64,000 bases of DNA from Parus major (Eukaryota > Chordata > Aves > Passeriformes > Paridae): positions 20,036,302-20,100,301 of the forward strand of contig NC_031773.1 in NCBI RefSeq assembly GCF_001522545.3, given 5' to 3'. Both the position numbers and the translations under genes were made by a program. Each line of letters begins with the position of its first letter. The first letter of the stretch is position 1. The notes under the pieces were generated by a model, which was not told the origin of the DNA, made no database searches, and worked only from the letters and a program-made list of their open reading frames with translations. Below, in pieces: positions 10,701 through 24,470 of the stretch.

Positions 10701-13700
10701 GTAATGTTTGATTGTAGTCTCTTGACAATGTCAGATGAGTAAATTTTAATCTGAAATAAATTTTGTTTTCTTAAGAAACCTAGTTGTACTCTAATGAAAC
10801 TAAGTATCACTTGTGTAATTAACAGTAAGAATAGCCGAGGGTATACTTTCCAAAAAAAGACAAGTGCCCGAAGATCTGCAGCAAGAGCAAGCTGAAGCCT
10901 TGCAGCCAGGGCAATAAGGTGTGTCATGGTACTGACTTGATTTCTCCTTCTATTTCAGTTAATCTGACATGATGTTTTCACCTCATGAGAATTCTCAACT
11001 AATAAATTACAAAATTAGACTTTTGAAAAAAGTCTAGCCAGACTACACGCTTTGTTCGCTGATGGTCTTCTTGATTTCATTAAGGCTGCTATGTGACAAA
11101 AGCTTTGTCTTGTGATGGCAGGTTGGGTTTGTGGTAGTCTGTACTGCCTATTCTGCTCAAGCCGCAAATGATAATTTTTATGGCAAACGTTGCATAAAAT
11201 ATAGCAGGAATGCATGGCTGTGTCTACAAATATGTGTGTTTTTCTAATGAAGCATGACTTATTTCATAATTATTTTAACTTTTGCACAGTTAGCCTGAAT
11301 GTTGCACAGACTATGTTTACTAGTATTTATGCTCAAGTACCTACCACTGTGACTTACCACATTAATAAGATGCTGATGCTCTCGGCTATTCCTTCATTCT
11401 TCATGAGGCTTTGGTGAAGTTTCCTTCAGAAGTCCACAAAGTCATGTGTTTTATTCTCTTTGGTTTCCCAAAATGACATTATTCTCTTCATGGAATTTTT
11501 GTGTATGACTGAAGTATTTCTTGGTAGCAGGGAAAGGATTAAATTTTCTAGAACATCAAGGATAGGGCAGAGCAGCCCGTAAGAGTTAAGACCATAGCAG
11601 TCCTCAGTGTTATATTTCACTTGAGTGATGCATATTGCATTCTCTTTGGGGATGTTAAACTGTGGGTTACATCCTATATACAGTATATAGTCTACTTTAA
11701 ACAGTCTACATTCTGTCATATAATTCTTTGTTAAAATTGTTAAGCTCTCTGGTTGCTCACTCTCCATATTTTTGTCACTTTAAATACTGGAAGGCAAAAG
11801 GTATTTCTAGTTCAGTCTTCTTCCTGCTGTGTGTATGTGTTGTGTCACTCTTCTTCAAGGAGTGTCCCGTGCTGCTGTCTGCCTTTCCTGCAGTCTCTGT
11901 TGTTTTTGTTTGGGTTTTTTTTCAATATCCATCTTTATGTATAGCTCTCTTTACGCCATTTACGGGCTCCTTAGGCTCAAGTTGGAATGATTCCTGTCAG
12001 TGTTAGTCAGGCTTTTGAGAGCAACCAAGGTATTTGACAGACTTACTTATTTTCACTTTGCTGCTCTCCAGAAGAGTTGGGAACACCAAGGACAGCCCTA
12101 ACAATATCTTCATGTAGATTTTGTGAGCCAGTGCTCTATCAGTTTGTTTTGGAAAATTTACTTTTATAACTCTTAGAACTGGATACTCATATCTTTGGTT
12201 TTTAATAGCTGAGAACAAGAATCTGAAAGCTGCATGGATTAGCAGTTAGAACACATGACCTTAGTTTTATATATATAGGAGTTTAAGATCTGTAAAAACA
12301 CCCCACTTGTTTTCTACTAGAATGTTATTCACATAAATTCAAATTTTAACAAAATATAATTTTGTTATATTAAAATATAATGCTCTGTGTTCTTAAGACA
12401 TCGTCATGGGAAAAATAAACATAAAATACTATTTTTAACTGCTAAGTTATGTAACAGAGAGAAACAAGATAAAAAATTGTTAATCTGTTATGTTGTATTG
12501 TGTATATATGGCTCATTATACTGTTGTTGGGTGAAGACCAATATTGCTAATTAACTTTGAAGTTGACTCTTTTTAGGTGGAATAGATCAGCTTCTCAGTC
12601 TGCTAGAATAAAGTGTGAAGTAGATACTTTGAACTGAAAAGCTCTGTAAATCTTCTAGTTGCTCTTTTCACTAGCGACTTGAAATCCTAGTAGGCTAATG
12701 ACAATGCTCTTGTGGTTTGGTGCTGTTTGAAAACATACAGACAAAGGCATCGTTTTTAGGCTCATTTAGTAATGTCTTACAGAAATCCTAACTTCTAATA
12801 CCTCACTAATCAAAGCAGGAACAGCATCTGCACCTTTGTAGCAGGCTTTTCCTTCTTTTGAAACTCAAGCAGAAATTGAAACCTGTCTGGTGCTGTACAT
12901 CTCAGCTCTGTGCTGTCATAGGTTGACCATGGCTGGAAGCCAAAGCCACTCTTATCATTCCCCTCAGGAGGACAGGGAAGAGAAAATACAACTAAAAGCT
13001 TGCAGGTTGAGATGGGGAGATCACTCACCATTTACATGGACAAAAGAGACTCAAAGGAATTTAACTTGCTGGTCATCAAATCAGGGTGGGATAATGACAA
13101 ATAAGAACGAGTCTAAAGACGTTTCCCTCACCTCTCCTATTTTCTGGGCTTAGCTCCACTCCAATTTCTCTACCAATTTCTCCCCCTGAGCTGTACAGGG
13201 GATAGAGAATGAGGATTGTGGTCAGTTCATAATGCTTCACTTCTCCTTCCTTCCTCCTCATGTAAATTGGAAGCTAGGAAAAAACAGAAGATAGTCATCC
13301 TGTGTGTGCCATTGCAACTGAGACATCCTCAAACCAAAATATTGATATGTCATGAGTGACTGTGACTTCTTGCTTGTATCTGCTAGACAAGAATAACAGC
13401 ACTGGGGGGGTTTCCTGGAAAATGGGGAAGGAGAAAGAAGGGTTGCTAACAGCCAGAGAAACAGTCATGAGTTATTAGTGAAGTCTGGTATCTTTGGATA
13501 CTGTAATAACAATAACGTAGATTTTTGAATTTTCTGAAGAATAATGCACTTTTTAAAAGAATGTGCATAATTTTTTGCTCTGCACCTCTATATGCTGACT
13601 TATGTTTGTAACTTATGATGGTCATAACAGAAAGTCTTCACTGGTCTTTCCATTTTGCAGTGGTTTCCCAATTCCATTTCATTATCACTGAATAATTTTT

Positions 13701-14854
13701 AGGAATTCACTCTGCTTAGCACTGCAAAAGCTCTTTTGAGCTATAACTGAATGTAGTTTAAGCTTTTACTGAGTAGAATACCAAGTTTTTGTGTCCGTTC
13801 AAAACTACAGAAAATATTTTCTTTCCTGTTCTTTACTATCATATATGAATTGCTAAAACTGTTTGAAATTAGAGCTGTGGCAATAATGCTGCCATCTGGA
13901 TTTTCAGAAAACAGAAAGCATTTTTTGCTTAGTTTATTAAAACTTACTGGAAACAGAAGATTGATAATGTTGTGGCTGTTCTGTAGATGCCCACTTGAAA
14001 TAAAAATTGTACTGTAAAGACGAAGATACCCCAGAAGAAATGAGATGACAATGTAATGAGAAAATACACCAGTAGCTTCTTATTGCTAGATCACTTTTTT
14101 CTATTATGTGTAACTTCACTGCAATAGACTACTCTTTGAAGCTCTCCCCTTATTCTCTGTGTTATAACACTGTCACTATTAATTTATTTCATTGACTTTT
14201 AGCACAATGAGGGCAGACCATAGATGACACAGTCATACATTCCTTGTCTTATTCTGAGTGCCTTCCATGCTTGGAATCTGTAGATACCCATCTTATTTTT
14301 TTATTATTTTTTTCATTACTCGATTCATTGATGAAAATTTTTTGATCTGTACATAAGCATCTTTTGTTCATTTTAAGTTAAAATGACAGATGTTTTAATT
14401 TCTTGCAGTCGAATTTTCTTCTAGGGAAGAAGCTATATATGGAGACTGTTTGTCTTTGACCTTGTGCTGGGGAAGGAGTCATTCAAAGTCTTTGCATGAT
14501 TTTTATCTGCATTTCTATATAAAATATTAACACTGTTTACATTACTCTTTGCATTTATATGCATTTCTATTTATTTATATGTAGAGAAATATTTTATTGC
14601 CATTTATGGTGTTTTGGAATGTTTGAAAAATCAAGTAATTTGGATGGCAGTCTATTTTTGAGGAAATGTTACTTTCTTCTTGCTTCTTATGGTACTAAGA
14701 GATGAGCCCAATCCCCCTGAAATAGTTTTACATAATTAAACTGTCTTGTTATGAAATAGGAAAATATTCCCCTTCTGACTGAGGTGCAACTTCTAGTAAC
14801 TCTTCATTTGAACAAAAGAAGAGCTTCAGGACTCTTTTTATGATTTTTGTTTAG
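10701..14854 (+). other. POT1 first intron, 5'UTR to coding exon 1
   Basis: AT-rich intron ending in the acceptor TTTTTGTTTAG at 14854. It contains a bird-type interspersed repeat at 12907-13262. No other coding exon was recognised. Confidence 0.6.
12907..13262. mobile_element. Bird-type interspersed repeat, probably an LTR fragment
   Basis: Blocks such as ATAGGTTGACCATGGCTGG (from about 12917), GGGGAGATCACTCACCATTT and GTCAGTTCATAATGCTTCAC (near 13224) match, from memory, a dispersed bird repeat that I believe is an ERVL-type LTR. It is shortened by small deletions, and neither end is well defined. The open frames across it on both strands are by-products. Orientation and family name are left open. 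Confidence 0.6.
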
Positions 14855-14865
14855 ATAAAGCAGCT

Positions 14866-14988
14866 ATGCCTGTTCAGCTGCTGAAAATCATTAAAGGACA
14901 ATCTGAGATTCCACTACCAAGCCATTTGCAGAAGGAGAATTTGCAACATTTGCAAGAAGGCTGTGATAATGCCAACAAATACATTCAG
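14866..14988 (+). CDS. POT1: POT1 coding exon 1 (N-terminal extension, residues 1-41)
   Basis: The acceptor TTTGTTTAG ends at 14854 and the donor CAG|GTAAAC starts at 14989. The start ATG at 14866 has G at -3, and the first residues are MPVQLLKIIKG. The frame upstream within the exon is open for 11 nt (AT AAA GCA GCT), so an earlier start in an unseen exon is not strictly excluded. The residues are polar and helix-prone and end NANKYIQ, leading directly into the first strand of the putative extra OB fold. Human POT1 has no counterpart. Phase 0 at the donor. Confidence 0.85.
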
Positions 14989-17900
14989 GTAAACTGACCA
15001 GTAAAAAAATTTTGTCTTGCTTTGAAATAGCTCCTCTTAACATTAGCAATGCACTTTTGTATTCCAGCTCAGTTGGTGACAACCTGCAACTTGTGTGTCT
15101 TTGTGTTCATCTGTTGCATATCTTAGCAGTGGAAAATTATGACCGTTTTGAACCTCATTGCATGTTGCTTTTTCCTTCATTGATTCACAGTCCTGTCCCT
15201 TTCTCTTACGTTATCAGACTAAAATTTTGTAGGAGTTTCTCTTTTCAGAGTTTATAAGCTGTGGACCAATTTAAAACACATTAATATGCAGAATGCATTT
15301 CTTAAAATGGAGGGACTGTGGGAGGTTAAGTGGTATTTTGTTTAAAAAAAAACTGTAATAAGCACTTCAATCCTGTTAAAGATCAGAGTAAGTGAATTGA
15401 GAATAACTGATTTCAGAGTAACTAAAAAACTTCTAAGGTAGTTTTCCTTTTGTATGAAATGATGCAATATCCAGTTTTATAAAAAATGTTTGTAGCAACT
15501 ACTAGCATCAAGGCACAATTAGGTTTTTTATCATTACGAAGTGTGCACTTATATTTGATAGTAATCTTAAATATATTTTGGATTGGAAGTACAGTCCTGC
15601 GATACTAGTGAAATGCAGAACAAACCTTTTCCATGCCTAAAACAAGTATTCTCGGTAAAATGCAGTGTCAATTCTTGAGTGTGTTCTTTTTTTATCCTGT
15701 TTAACTTTTTTTTGTCTGTGACTCTGAGAATCATTTTAGGCATCACTGATGCTTACGTGTCAGAATATCAACATTAATTCAGGCTTTCTTTCAATCTGTT
15801 AATTAAAAAGAAGAAAGGGAAAAAGTTAAGGCAATCTGGTTCTGTAGAAAACCTGAGTTGTCTTGAATCCTTAAAAAAATGGCATAAGCATTTTAAAAAT
15901 ATGAGCTGAACTGATCTAATGTATTTCTGTATCCGAAAAAACATTTTTGCTACCACAGCTGTATATTCTCAGCTCCAACTCTAGTGCTTATGTGACCCTG
16001 TGATTGAGTCCATTCATGAGAAGGAAGCTGGCAGAAGACTGTCCTTATTGCTGGAGAGAGGATAATTTTCTGCTGCTTTCACTCTGCGCTGGTTCCTTGT
16101 GGTGTCAAATTGATGCCAAGAGTGGTGCACTTCGGTATAGCGAAGGAGCAGAACTGCCCTGTCTGGCAGCAGTTGAGTGGTGTAGGAGGTGATTTGATTG
16201 AGAATGAGCCTCCCTCAGGTCTTGTAAAGGAACAAATGGAAACATCAATAACCATTGCTGCTAGCAAACAGGGTTTATTCCTCAGGGTGTAGTTTTCTGT
16301 CCCTGTTCACCTGTACGATATATAGACTTTGCTGTTTTGAAGAGCTATGTCTGCAAGCAGCTCCGACATGGAAGAACAGGGATACTTGTTCAGAAGAAAG
16401 TGGTGAAGGAGACAAAAATGCATTATAAGTTAGAAAATCTTTCTGCCAAAATAAATATTTCTATTCGGAAAGCAGAGCAATTACTACCAGACTATGATTT
16501 AAAGCATACATGCAGTGCTCTAGCTGATCCTGAAGGGAAGAGTATGTAGAATGTCTTTCTCAGGCTTCTGCCTTGTGTAAAGAGAACTTCATGCTGCTGC
16601 TGACATGGATTAGTAGGTGACTAAAACAGCTTGGCATAAGCAGCACGACTGAGAGTTGATAAAGCTGGTGCTAATGCACCATTAAATGTGAAGGAAAATC
16701 CAGTTCTGCAGGCTGAGCTTGAAGTGAACCTTACTGTTCACTGATGTTAGGTTATCTTTGTGGTGGCACACTGTCACTCTAGACCTGCCAAAATAGGGAT
16801 CAGGTCCTGCTTTAACAAGGGCAGGGGAGGATTTTTATGAAATGTGTTCTGGCAAAAGCAAAAAAAAAAACATTTGGAAACCTTCTGTCTGACTTGTGTG
16901 CCTCAGTCCTTTCATTCTTCTGCGTGTTTTTATCTTCCTCACACCTCTTTGAAAATGGCAAACTTCAAATTGGTAGAAAAACAGCACAAGCAATATTTGT
17001 ACCTATTCAGTCATCATGTTCATTAACTAAACATGATGCCTTCTCCTATTAGTTCATCATCCTCTGGATTTTGCTGTGGCAAATCTGAACCAAACCTGAA
17101 AATAAGCTGCCAAATCAGCTATAGAACCAAACTGAGGGAGCGAGGCCTTCTCAGGAAGGAGACACATGCAGTAGAAGAATTTTACATGGTTGGTTTGAGA
17201 GTGCATCTAGTGGCATGTGGAGTGTTTTGGAAAGTTTGCTTCTGAATTCAATAAGCAGTGCAAGATTTATGAGGGAAGAGTCAATCTGAGTAAATTTTGC
17301 TAAAGTTCTTTTGCAGTTTGAAGCTCAAGATATTCAGGCATGTGGGGAAGGCAGTGGGGCAGTATGAGGAAATGGGTAGTAGCTGGGGAAGAGAACTATA
17401 GCTTAGGTGTTTGGGATACAGAGGAAAGCAGAGGGGCCAGACCATTAGAGCAAAGAATGTGGTCCCAGAATTTGAAAACACTTTGGAAGGTACTGGGATG
17501 TAAAAGGAAAAATAAAAAGTAAAGATGGTCAAAAAGCAGTCACTATCTCATCAATGAATTCCACTTTTAAAGTAGTGTGCTGGTGCAGATTGAAATTTTT
17601 TAATAAGAAAAAAATATATATGTAAACATTGAGTGTTCCTGAGGTGACTGTTTCATTGCAAAGACTTTATTACAAGAAAAATTCTGTAGTTTTTTATTTA
17701 CCTGTGACAATTCACAGTTCACAATTGCATTTACCTTTACAATTCACAACAATCTCAGCAAGAACAAATATCTATGTGTGTGTGTGTATATCTATATATA
17801 TATATATATATATATGTAGAGAGAGAGAGTGAAATTTTAAACAAAGCTGTAATTTTTAAAACAAGTAGGAAAGCTTTCTGTTTTTACAGGTAAGTTCCTA

Positions 17901-19140
17901 CTTTTCACAGAGAAGACTAATGGTTTTATATGAAGACGTAATTATCAAAATATTTTGGAAATCAGCATCTGTAAATAATGTTGAGGTTTTGTGGACTGGT
18001 ATTATTTCTTTATAAAAGAGATAGTAAAATCTTGTTGAATTTGATTTGGATTACTCCTCAGCACATCATATGACAAATTTTTCTGTGAAAGGCCTCTGGA
18101 GTAACAATTCACTGCTGCATATTTTATCCTGATTTGGTTTAAGCAAATTACTAAAATAAAACTGTAATTTACCTGACTGTCCTCTTAATGTTACATTTAT
18201 AGATATATTGCCCTGGTCTTTTTTTACAAGAAACCTTTCAGTATATTTTTATGTTGTTTAGCTTTTTTAAGCATTTTACAGAGTCTGTTTTCAGTATTTT
18301 TATTTTTCTTTATTGAACCAGTTTTTTTGGTTTTATCATTGAGAAGGTGTAACAGTGCTTTATCTGCCATACTGTGAAAGAATACACTTGGCTGACATCT
18401 TTGGTAATGCAGATGATAACCATATTTCTAACTAGAAGTGTTAGTAAAGAGGTGTGAAATGTTAACATCCTTAAAGTTGCTGATTTTTGCTTCATTATAA
18501 CTTCAGCTTCAAAATATAAAGAATATTTTGAATTAATCATTAAATCATAGCATCTTTTAGAGCATTTGTATTATTGCCTATTAAGTAGGACATGACAGTT
18601 TGAAACCTTTGTAGTACTCTTCTCACATCTGTATTTTTTTTTACAGAACATTATATATCTTCATATGCTCCTATTATATCTTGACTGTGATTTTATTCTG
18701 ATATTTATGTTGTAATCCTTTGCCAGTATTTTTGGAGAAATTTCTGTATCTTTTAAGATTTTGATCACTACCTCTTCAGATGTGTTTCAGGTTTTGTGCT
18801 AAAACTAGCGTTATTTGCTATTTTTGTAATGAAAGTTGCATGTATAGTTCCAAAGCTACTGTCTTATTTTACTATCTTATTTGTGCTTGTTTATCATCTA
18901 GCTGTAGCATCTAAATAGTATTGACATACAATACTTTGTTGTATCTCCAGAATGTTGCTTTTTAATGCTGTCTATAGCAGTTGTTTTTTGGTATTTTATT
19001 AAGAATGTAGATGGCAATTTAGGCTTCTTCCTTAAATTCTGCCTTTATCTTACAGATGTTTCAGCTGTTACCAGCATTTCAGTAACTTAGAGGCATAAAG
19101 TCTTAGTTCATAACATTTTCTTTTATTTTTTGCTTTGTAG
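14989..19140 (+). other. POT1 intron after coding exon 1
   Basis: This 4.15-kb AT-rich intron has a compound TG/TA/GA microsatellite at 17774-17830. No other recognised element. Moderate open frames at 16004-17522 have no family match or splice support. Confidence 0.6.
17774..17830. repeat. Compound (TG)n(TA)n(GA)n microsatellite
   Basis: TG repeats pass through TATC into a long TA tract and then a GA tract. Confidence 0.9.
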
Positions 19141-19213
19141 GGAATAGTTACTCTTTCCTATCCATTAACAAAACTCAGAGATGGAACAGACTTTTTCAAG
19201 ATTGTTCTTCAAG
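19141..19213 (+). CDS. POT1: POT1 coding exon 2 (extension, residues 42-65)
   Basis: The acceptor TTTGCTTTGTAG and donor CAAG|GTACTA flank a 73-nt exon. Its product starts GIVTLSYPLTKL and continues with RDGTDFFKIVLQ. The pattern G-[IV]-V, then P, then GTD about 14 residues after the first G, and then alternating hydrophobics parallels canonical OB1 of the same protein (G173-V-V ... G186-T-D). This is the best internal evidence that the extension is an OB fold. The exon ends in phase 1, with the codon for Asp66 split. Confidence 0.93.
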
Positions 19214-20494
19214 GTACTACATTTAAATATACATTTTTAATTTATAGTATTACATCAGTAGTTCCTGCTTTTGTATAGTGTTCAATAGAATGTAAGATTT
19301 AAAACACTCTCTAAAACTCTTAATTTTCTAGAAAAAAAGTTTATCTTAAACTTACACCAGGTGAGTTAATGGAAACAATGCGGTGTTTATATTTCAGTAG
19401 ACTTCTTGTTGCATAACTTTTTAAAAGACTGTCCTGGAAATGTATTAGCTATATGTATAGCTTTAACACACTGTATTTTCAAACTGCTTATCATAAGAAG
19501 GACCAAGGAAATTGCACATGTAATAGTTACCACATAATATATATACATAGCATATACTGTGTAAGGGCACATTTAGTATAGGTCAGTATTTTGATTAGCA
19601 GCAAAATATTTGTGTTTCATTCTGTTTTAATTTAAGCACTTAAGGAAATTTCACCTGACTACTCAAGTATTTGAATACCAGCAGCTAGATTTGCTCTTTG
19701 AAGGACCTAAATTGTTCATCATGTAATAAATGATGCAAAAAAAAATAATGCATTGCTTTCAGGTCTTAAGCTTGTCATCCCCTCCAGTCAGGAAGATGGA
19801 GGAGGTAACTTGTCAGGAATCTACTGCCACCTGTGCCTGAGCAGCAGTCCTGGGGTGTGCAGATCCTGCCTGGTTCTGCGGTTGTGGCTGGTGTTAGCAG
19901 AGGTGTTGAATTTCTTGGGACCCTAGCCAGTCTCTCTGCTGGCTCCAGAGTTCTCAGAGGGCTGCTTAACCTCCTGCTTAACCTCCCTGAGTCTTGCTGA
20001 TTTCAGTGACTGTTCAGGAGAGGAGAATTTATGCACATTCTCCATGGAAACATAAGATTGCACATCTAAATCTTTGAAACAGTAAAAAGTAGAAAACTTG
20101 AAATAAAGATATGATTTCTGCTCCAGTCCTCCTGGGAGGCTATTAATTAATATTTCTGTGTCCTAGAATATCTTCAGTTTATAATAGATTCTACAATAGG
20201 ATCTGTGTTAATGTGACTGCATAATATTTCCTTTCTAACACTATACATTGAATTATCCAAGTGGAAATCTTTTTAATTTCTGTTTAATTGTACACTGGTG
20301 TACAACATTCCCATTTTAATCCTCTTACGAAGAATATTCTGAGCACCATACCTGTAGTTAGTACATTTCCTGGTTGTACATTAACTGAAATGTGTTAGAC
20401 TGTTGATCAGCTTGTTTTGTAAATCTCTTTCCACTGCTGTTTAGTTTTGGAGAAGGTATAGTGATTTGAATCATTTTTGCCTTTTTTCCTGTAG
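19214..20494 (+). other. POT1 intron after coding exon 2
   Basis: A 1.28-kb intron. At 19770-20010 there is a less AT-rich patch, including a small tandem duplication (GCTTAACCTCC twice, near 19965-19987), that I could not assign to a repeat family. Confidence 0.6.
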
Positions 20495-20586
20495 ATTCGG
20501 AAGACTTGTGTTCCCAGATCAACAGCATCAGTGTTTTAATATATGGAAAAATGGCAGAGGATTGTGCAAAAATTATACACCATGGG
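20495..20586 (+). CDS. POT1: POT1 coding exon 3 (extension, residues 66-96)
   Basis: The acceptor TTTTTCCTGTAG and donor GGG|GTAAAA flank the exon. It encodes DSEDLCSQINSISVLIYG followed by KMAEDCAKIIHHG. The run ISVLIYGK resembles the OB1 strand with [11 protein letters not shown], and the following helix-like segment ending in G resembles IYKVGD of OB1. The exon enters in phase 1 and leaves in phase 0. Confidence 0.93.
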
Positions 20587-23500
20587 GTAAAAAAACCACC
20601 AAAACATATATACATATATATTCTTGTCATAGGAATTGTTTTTCACAGATGTATGTTGACTTCTTTTCTTGTCTTCTTTTATCCCTAAAATTAGAAACAG
20701 TCTGTTCAGTCCCTTCAAATCTGTAAGTACAAACTAGAAAGAAAAAAAAAGTATTTGCTTACGTAAATTATTTCTCACACTAATATTGAAATAAAGCAAT
20801 TCTTTTTATGAGTGCTGTTTACCTAGCAAGCAAAGGATCATGAATATGGATAATAGAGAAGTCACTCATTTATATTCGTATTTTGAATGTTTTGCCATTT
20901 GATAAAATATGTTTTACAATTAAATTCACTTAAAAGACAGTTATACTAAAAGATTTTAAAAAAAAATAAATTCAAAACTGTCCATACAGAGTTGTTTTAC
21001 TGACTTGGTGCCAGTGTATTGCTTTGTCAGAAATAGAAGTTTGGTTAGATTGGCTCCAGGTAAGAGACTTAGACAAGTCAGCCTATGAATTTCTGAGACA
21101 GTGTTACCACTAAAGAAGGAAAACAAGATGAAAACAGTTATCTCAGTCTTTTTATAAGATTGCAGATCAGTTTATTGATGTGTCAGTATTAGCCAAATAT
21201 GAAGTTGAAATTAGTATATGATGCATTATGAGCTCATGTTAGTGCTTTTTGATTTGTGATACAAATTCACACTAAATGGTAGAATGGGTTGGGCTGGAAG
21301 GCACCTTTAAAGGTCAGCCAGTCACAACCTTCCCACCACAGGGAGGGACATATGGGCAGGAACATATTTCACCTCTTTAGATTGCTCCAAAGCCCTATCC
21401 AGTCTCACTTGGAACACTTCCAATGATGGGGCATCTACAATCTCTCTGGGCAAATTACAGTGTTTATACAGGTTTTTTTATTCCAAGGAGTTTTGAATTC
21501 CTTTGATGGGGAAGCTGGGGTGGAAAGTTCCTGAACTAATTTGCAAAATGTGCAAGCTGCAGAATCTTTTTAAATTTAGTGAACGAATCAGTTTTGTCCT
21601 GATAAAAATACAAATGTTGAACAAGACACTGAGCAGCAATAAGAAGAGAAAAATATCATTACTAAAGAGCTGGGTAGAAAACTACAACCCACAGGCAACA
21701 GCCCTTAGGTGAGGTGTGTTAAAATCTCAATTTGTTCTTCCCCAGTGAACTGAGCCTTTGTGGTCTTCCCTTATGTCTCAAATGAGATTTTAATTTTGGA
21801 AGACTATGAGACAACAATGATTTCTGCAGCTAGCAGAGTTTCATAAAAAGTCCCATTTTTTAGCCATTTAAAAATTACTTCAGTAAGGTCTAGTACTGCT
21901 TATTTGCTGTATGCCATTTCAGATTTTAGTATTTTTTAATTTCCATATCATTCTTGGCATACTAGAAGAAATGTAGCTAAGTAGCTGGGGGAGGAGCTGG
22001 CAATTTCCAAAAATACGAGTAACCATATTGTCTTCTGAGAGTCTTCTCGATCTGGAAGAGAATAACCATCAGGAAAAATATTGTCTTTCCTGTATTTCAC
22101 AGTTTTTGAATGAGGAAAAGAGATTTTTTTTTGCCATTTAAAGATGATGTTTGAATCTCATCGTTTATTTATGCAATGCACATCTGTTGACATGAATATC
22201 CACCAATTTCTATAAATAGCTTTGATTCCCAAGCCAATTACAAGATCTTCTTAGCTAAAGGTGAAATGGAAGCTAATCTAGTTTGAAAACTAATTAAATA
22301 TCAAGGCACTGTGCAAATATTATGAAAATTTTTTTGCATGTTTAGAAACTGCAAGTCACAACCTGTCACAGTTGACTGTGAATTTGTAAAAAATCTGAGA
22401 GTGTATCTGTTCTTTCTACCTATAGAACTGGATATAGAGGTTAGTGCTGTCTTCCTTACGGAATTGCACAGCCCTTTCACAGTCTGAGAGGGATTTTGTT
22501 TGTTTTTTTTTTTTAATGTGGTGCTACATATGGCGTATGTATTAAATGAGAATAATCATCAGTGACCTAATACTACTCAAAATTTTTTTTCATTTGTTGT
22601 CATCATTGTTAAAGGGCTGTGTCTATGTAATTCTGAAGTTCCTTCTGTCACAGGAGAAGTTACCTGTACAGAGCTCCAATCCTGACTCAACAGTCACATC
22701 CCAGACTCTTGAGCAGTCTATGTTCTAATAAAATGAAGAAATGAGAAAAACTTATAAGCAAGGCATAACTTTTTAGGTAAAGGTTGATTTTACTGTTGAA
22801 GGAACATTCTTCTTCAGCTAAGAGTGAAAGTCATTGTAGTAACATCTGATTTTGACAAAATTCATGGAGTTTCCTGAAGTTTTTATTCATGTGTTTCTGT
22901 GTCTGGAAAGACTGAAACAATTTTCTTGTATGTTAGTAGGACAGTCTGTTTGCGGTGCAAAAAGAAGACTGAGTGTTCTAATTGTTTTGCCATGTTTTAA
23001 CTTAGCTTTGACTTACTTTTAGGTTTATATATTATTTTTTAGTCAAAGTATACATTGTGACACTACCTGAAAATCACCATGCCCTAAGTAGTTTCATTGT
23101 GAATTAAACTGTCTGATTAAATTTATATTTTCTGCAGATTTTTTCCCCCCGATGTTTTAATAACTACATATATCACTGTCACTTAATCTAGAAGCCTTTC
23201 TTTTTCTTGCACAAAACATTAAGGTTTTAGATCTTAAATCATTTAGCATAGCATTGTCAGACTGCTGAATAGCAAAAAAAGTGCTGTCATAGTGCAATAT
23301 TTGGCTAAAACTGTCAACTTTAATCAGAAAGATCTTTTGTTTGTTGTAATAAAATAAACACTTGAAGAAAAGTTATTCAGTAAAAGTTTATGGAAATGCT
23401 TTTGGTAGAAGCTTGAATAGAAATAGGCTTCCAAGTCTAATGTGTTTACTGGAATGGAGCATACTGGCACAGGTCAGCTAAACAGTTCTGATAACAGGGG

Positions 23501-24359
23501 GAGCTGACTATAAAGAAGCTTTACATTGTATCAGATAGCTATCTTAATCATCTCTGATTACCTAAAGATATTTAATGTATTTTCTACCTTGTCCTCCTTT
23601 TTAATTTTTTCTTTTTTTTTTTTTCTTTTTGATTTGGTGAGGTTGCTACCAAAAAACCATGAGCTGCTTCTGGGACTTGCCATGTACCCTTTAAATCCTC
23701 TTGTTCATTTTGTGGTGTCTGAGGAACTTTGTACTGACATGAAAATAGAGTTACAATTGCTTCCTGTGCCAGAATCTCAGCAGTGGTCCCAGAGAAGTTT
23801 GTAAGGTCTCTTTTGTTACCAGAAATCTACCTCTTGATTGAACTGGTTATTTAACCCTTCAGGAAGATGTTGGTCCAGCCAAAACAGAGTTTATAGGAGA
23901 GTTTCTTAAAAGTACAGCTGTAATTCAATGAGAAAGGAACTCTAAGAAAAAATGTTTGATCACTGTTGGTCTGACATGTGATTTCTTTTGTACTTTAGTT
24001 AAGCTAACCAGAAAGGAGTCAGTCTTCAGTGTATTCAAAGAGGAATGATTCTCTTGCTTTATTCAGTGTGAATCTTCCTCCTTAGGCTTTGTCAGAAATA
24101 GCATTCAGTTATAGTAGCATCATGGGTGTGAAAATTTTAGCAGAATTAAAAAGAGAGGCTTTCTGGCATTTGCTGTAAATATAAATTCCATGGGTGAAAG
24201 AACTAAATTGAGAAACTTAAAGACAGATTTTACAATTTGTTCAGGGTTGTTGTTTCTTCAGTGTCTTGAGACTTCAGAGTGAATTTTCACATCATATAGT
24301 CTTAAAATAGAGCATGTGTTGGAGTCTGTAATTTTCTGTTTATTGCTCTGTTCCCATAG
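20587..24359 (+). other. POT1 intron after coding exon 3
   Basis: A 3.8-kb AT-rich intron with a CR1 3'-end fragment at 21283-21475. The open frame at 23526-23804 contains no recognised domain and lacks good splice borders. Confidence 0.6.
21283..21475 (-). mobile_element. CR1 LINE 3'-end fragment
   Basis: The reverse complement shows the CR1 3'-terminal region. On the + strand it opens AGAATGGGTTGGGCTGGAAG and continues through GGGGCATCTACAATCTCTCT, typical of truncated CR1 copies. The terminal ATTCTATG repeats are mostly lost. Confidence 0.85.
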
Positions 24360-24470
24360 GAAACCATGATAGTTGCAGGATTTAAGGTGATAAAATTGCC
24401 TACAGCGAGAGAGGATGGTAGACATGAGTGTCACCTGGAAGTGTCTGAAGAAGCTGGATCAGCCATTTAT
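24360..24470 (+). CDS. POT1: POT1 coding exon 4 (extension, residues 97-133)
   Basis: The acceptor TTCCCATAG and donor TAT|GTATGT flank a 111-nt phase-0 exon. It begins ETMIVAGFKVIKLPTARED and ends with CHLEVSEEAGSAIY. In OB terms this is the fourth strand (MIVAGFKV, parallel to DIVRFHRI in OB1), a polar loop and the fifth strand. Its composition is like its neighbours, with no frameshift. Confidence 0.93.
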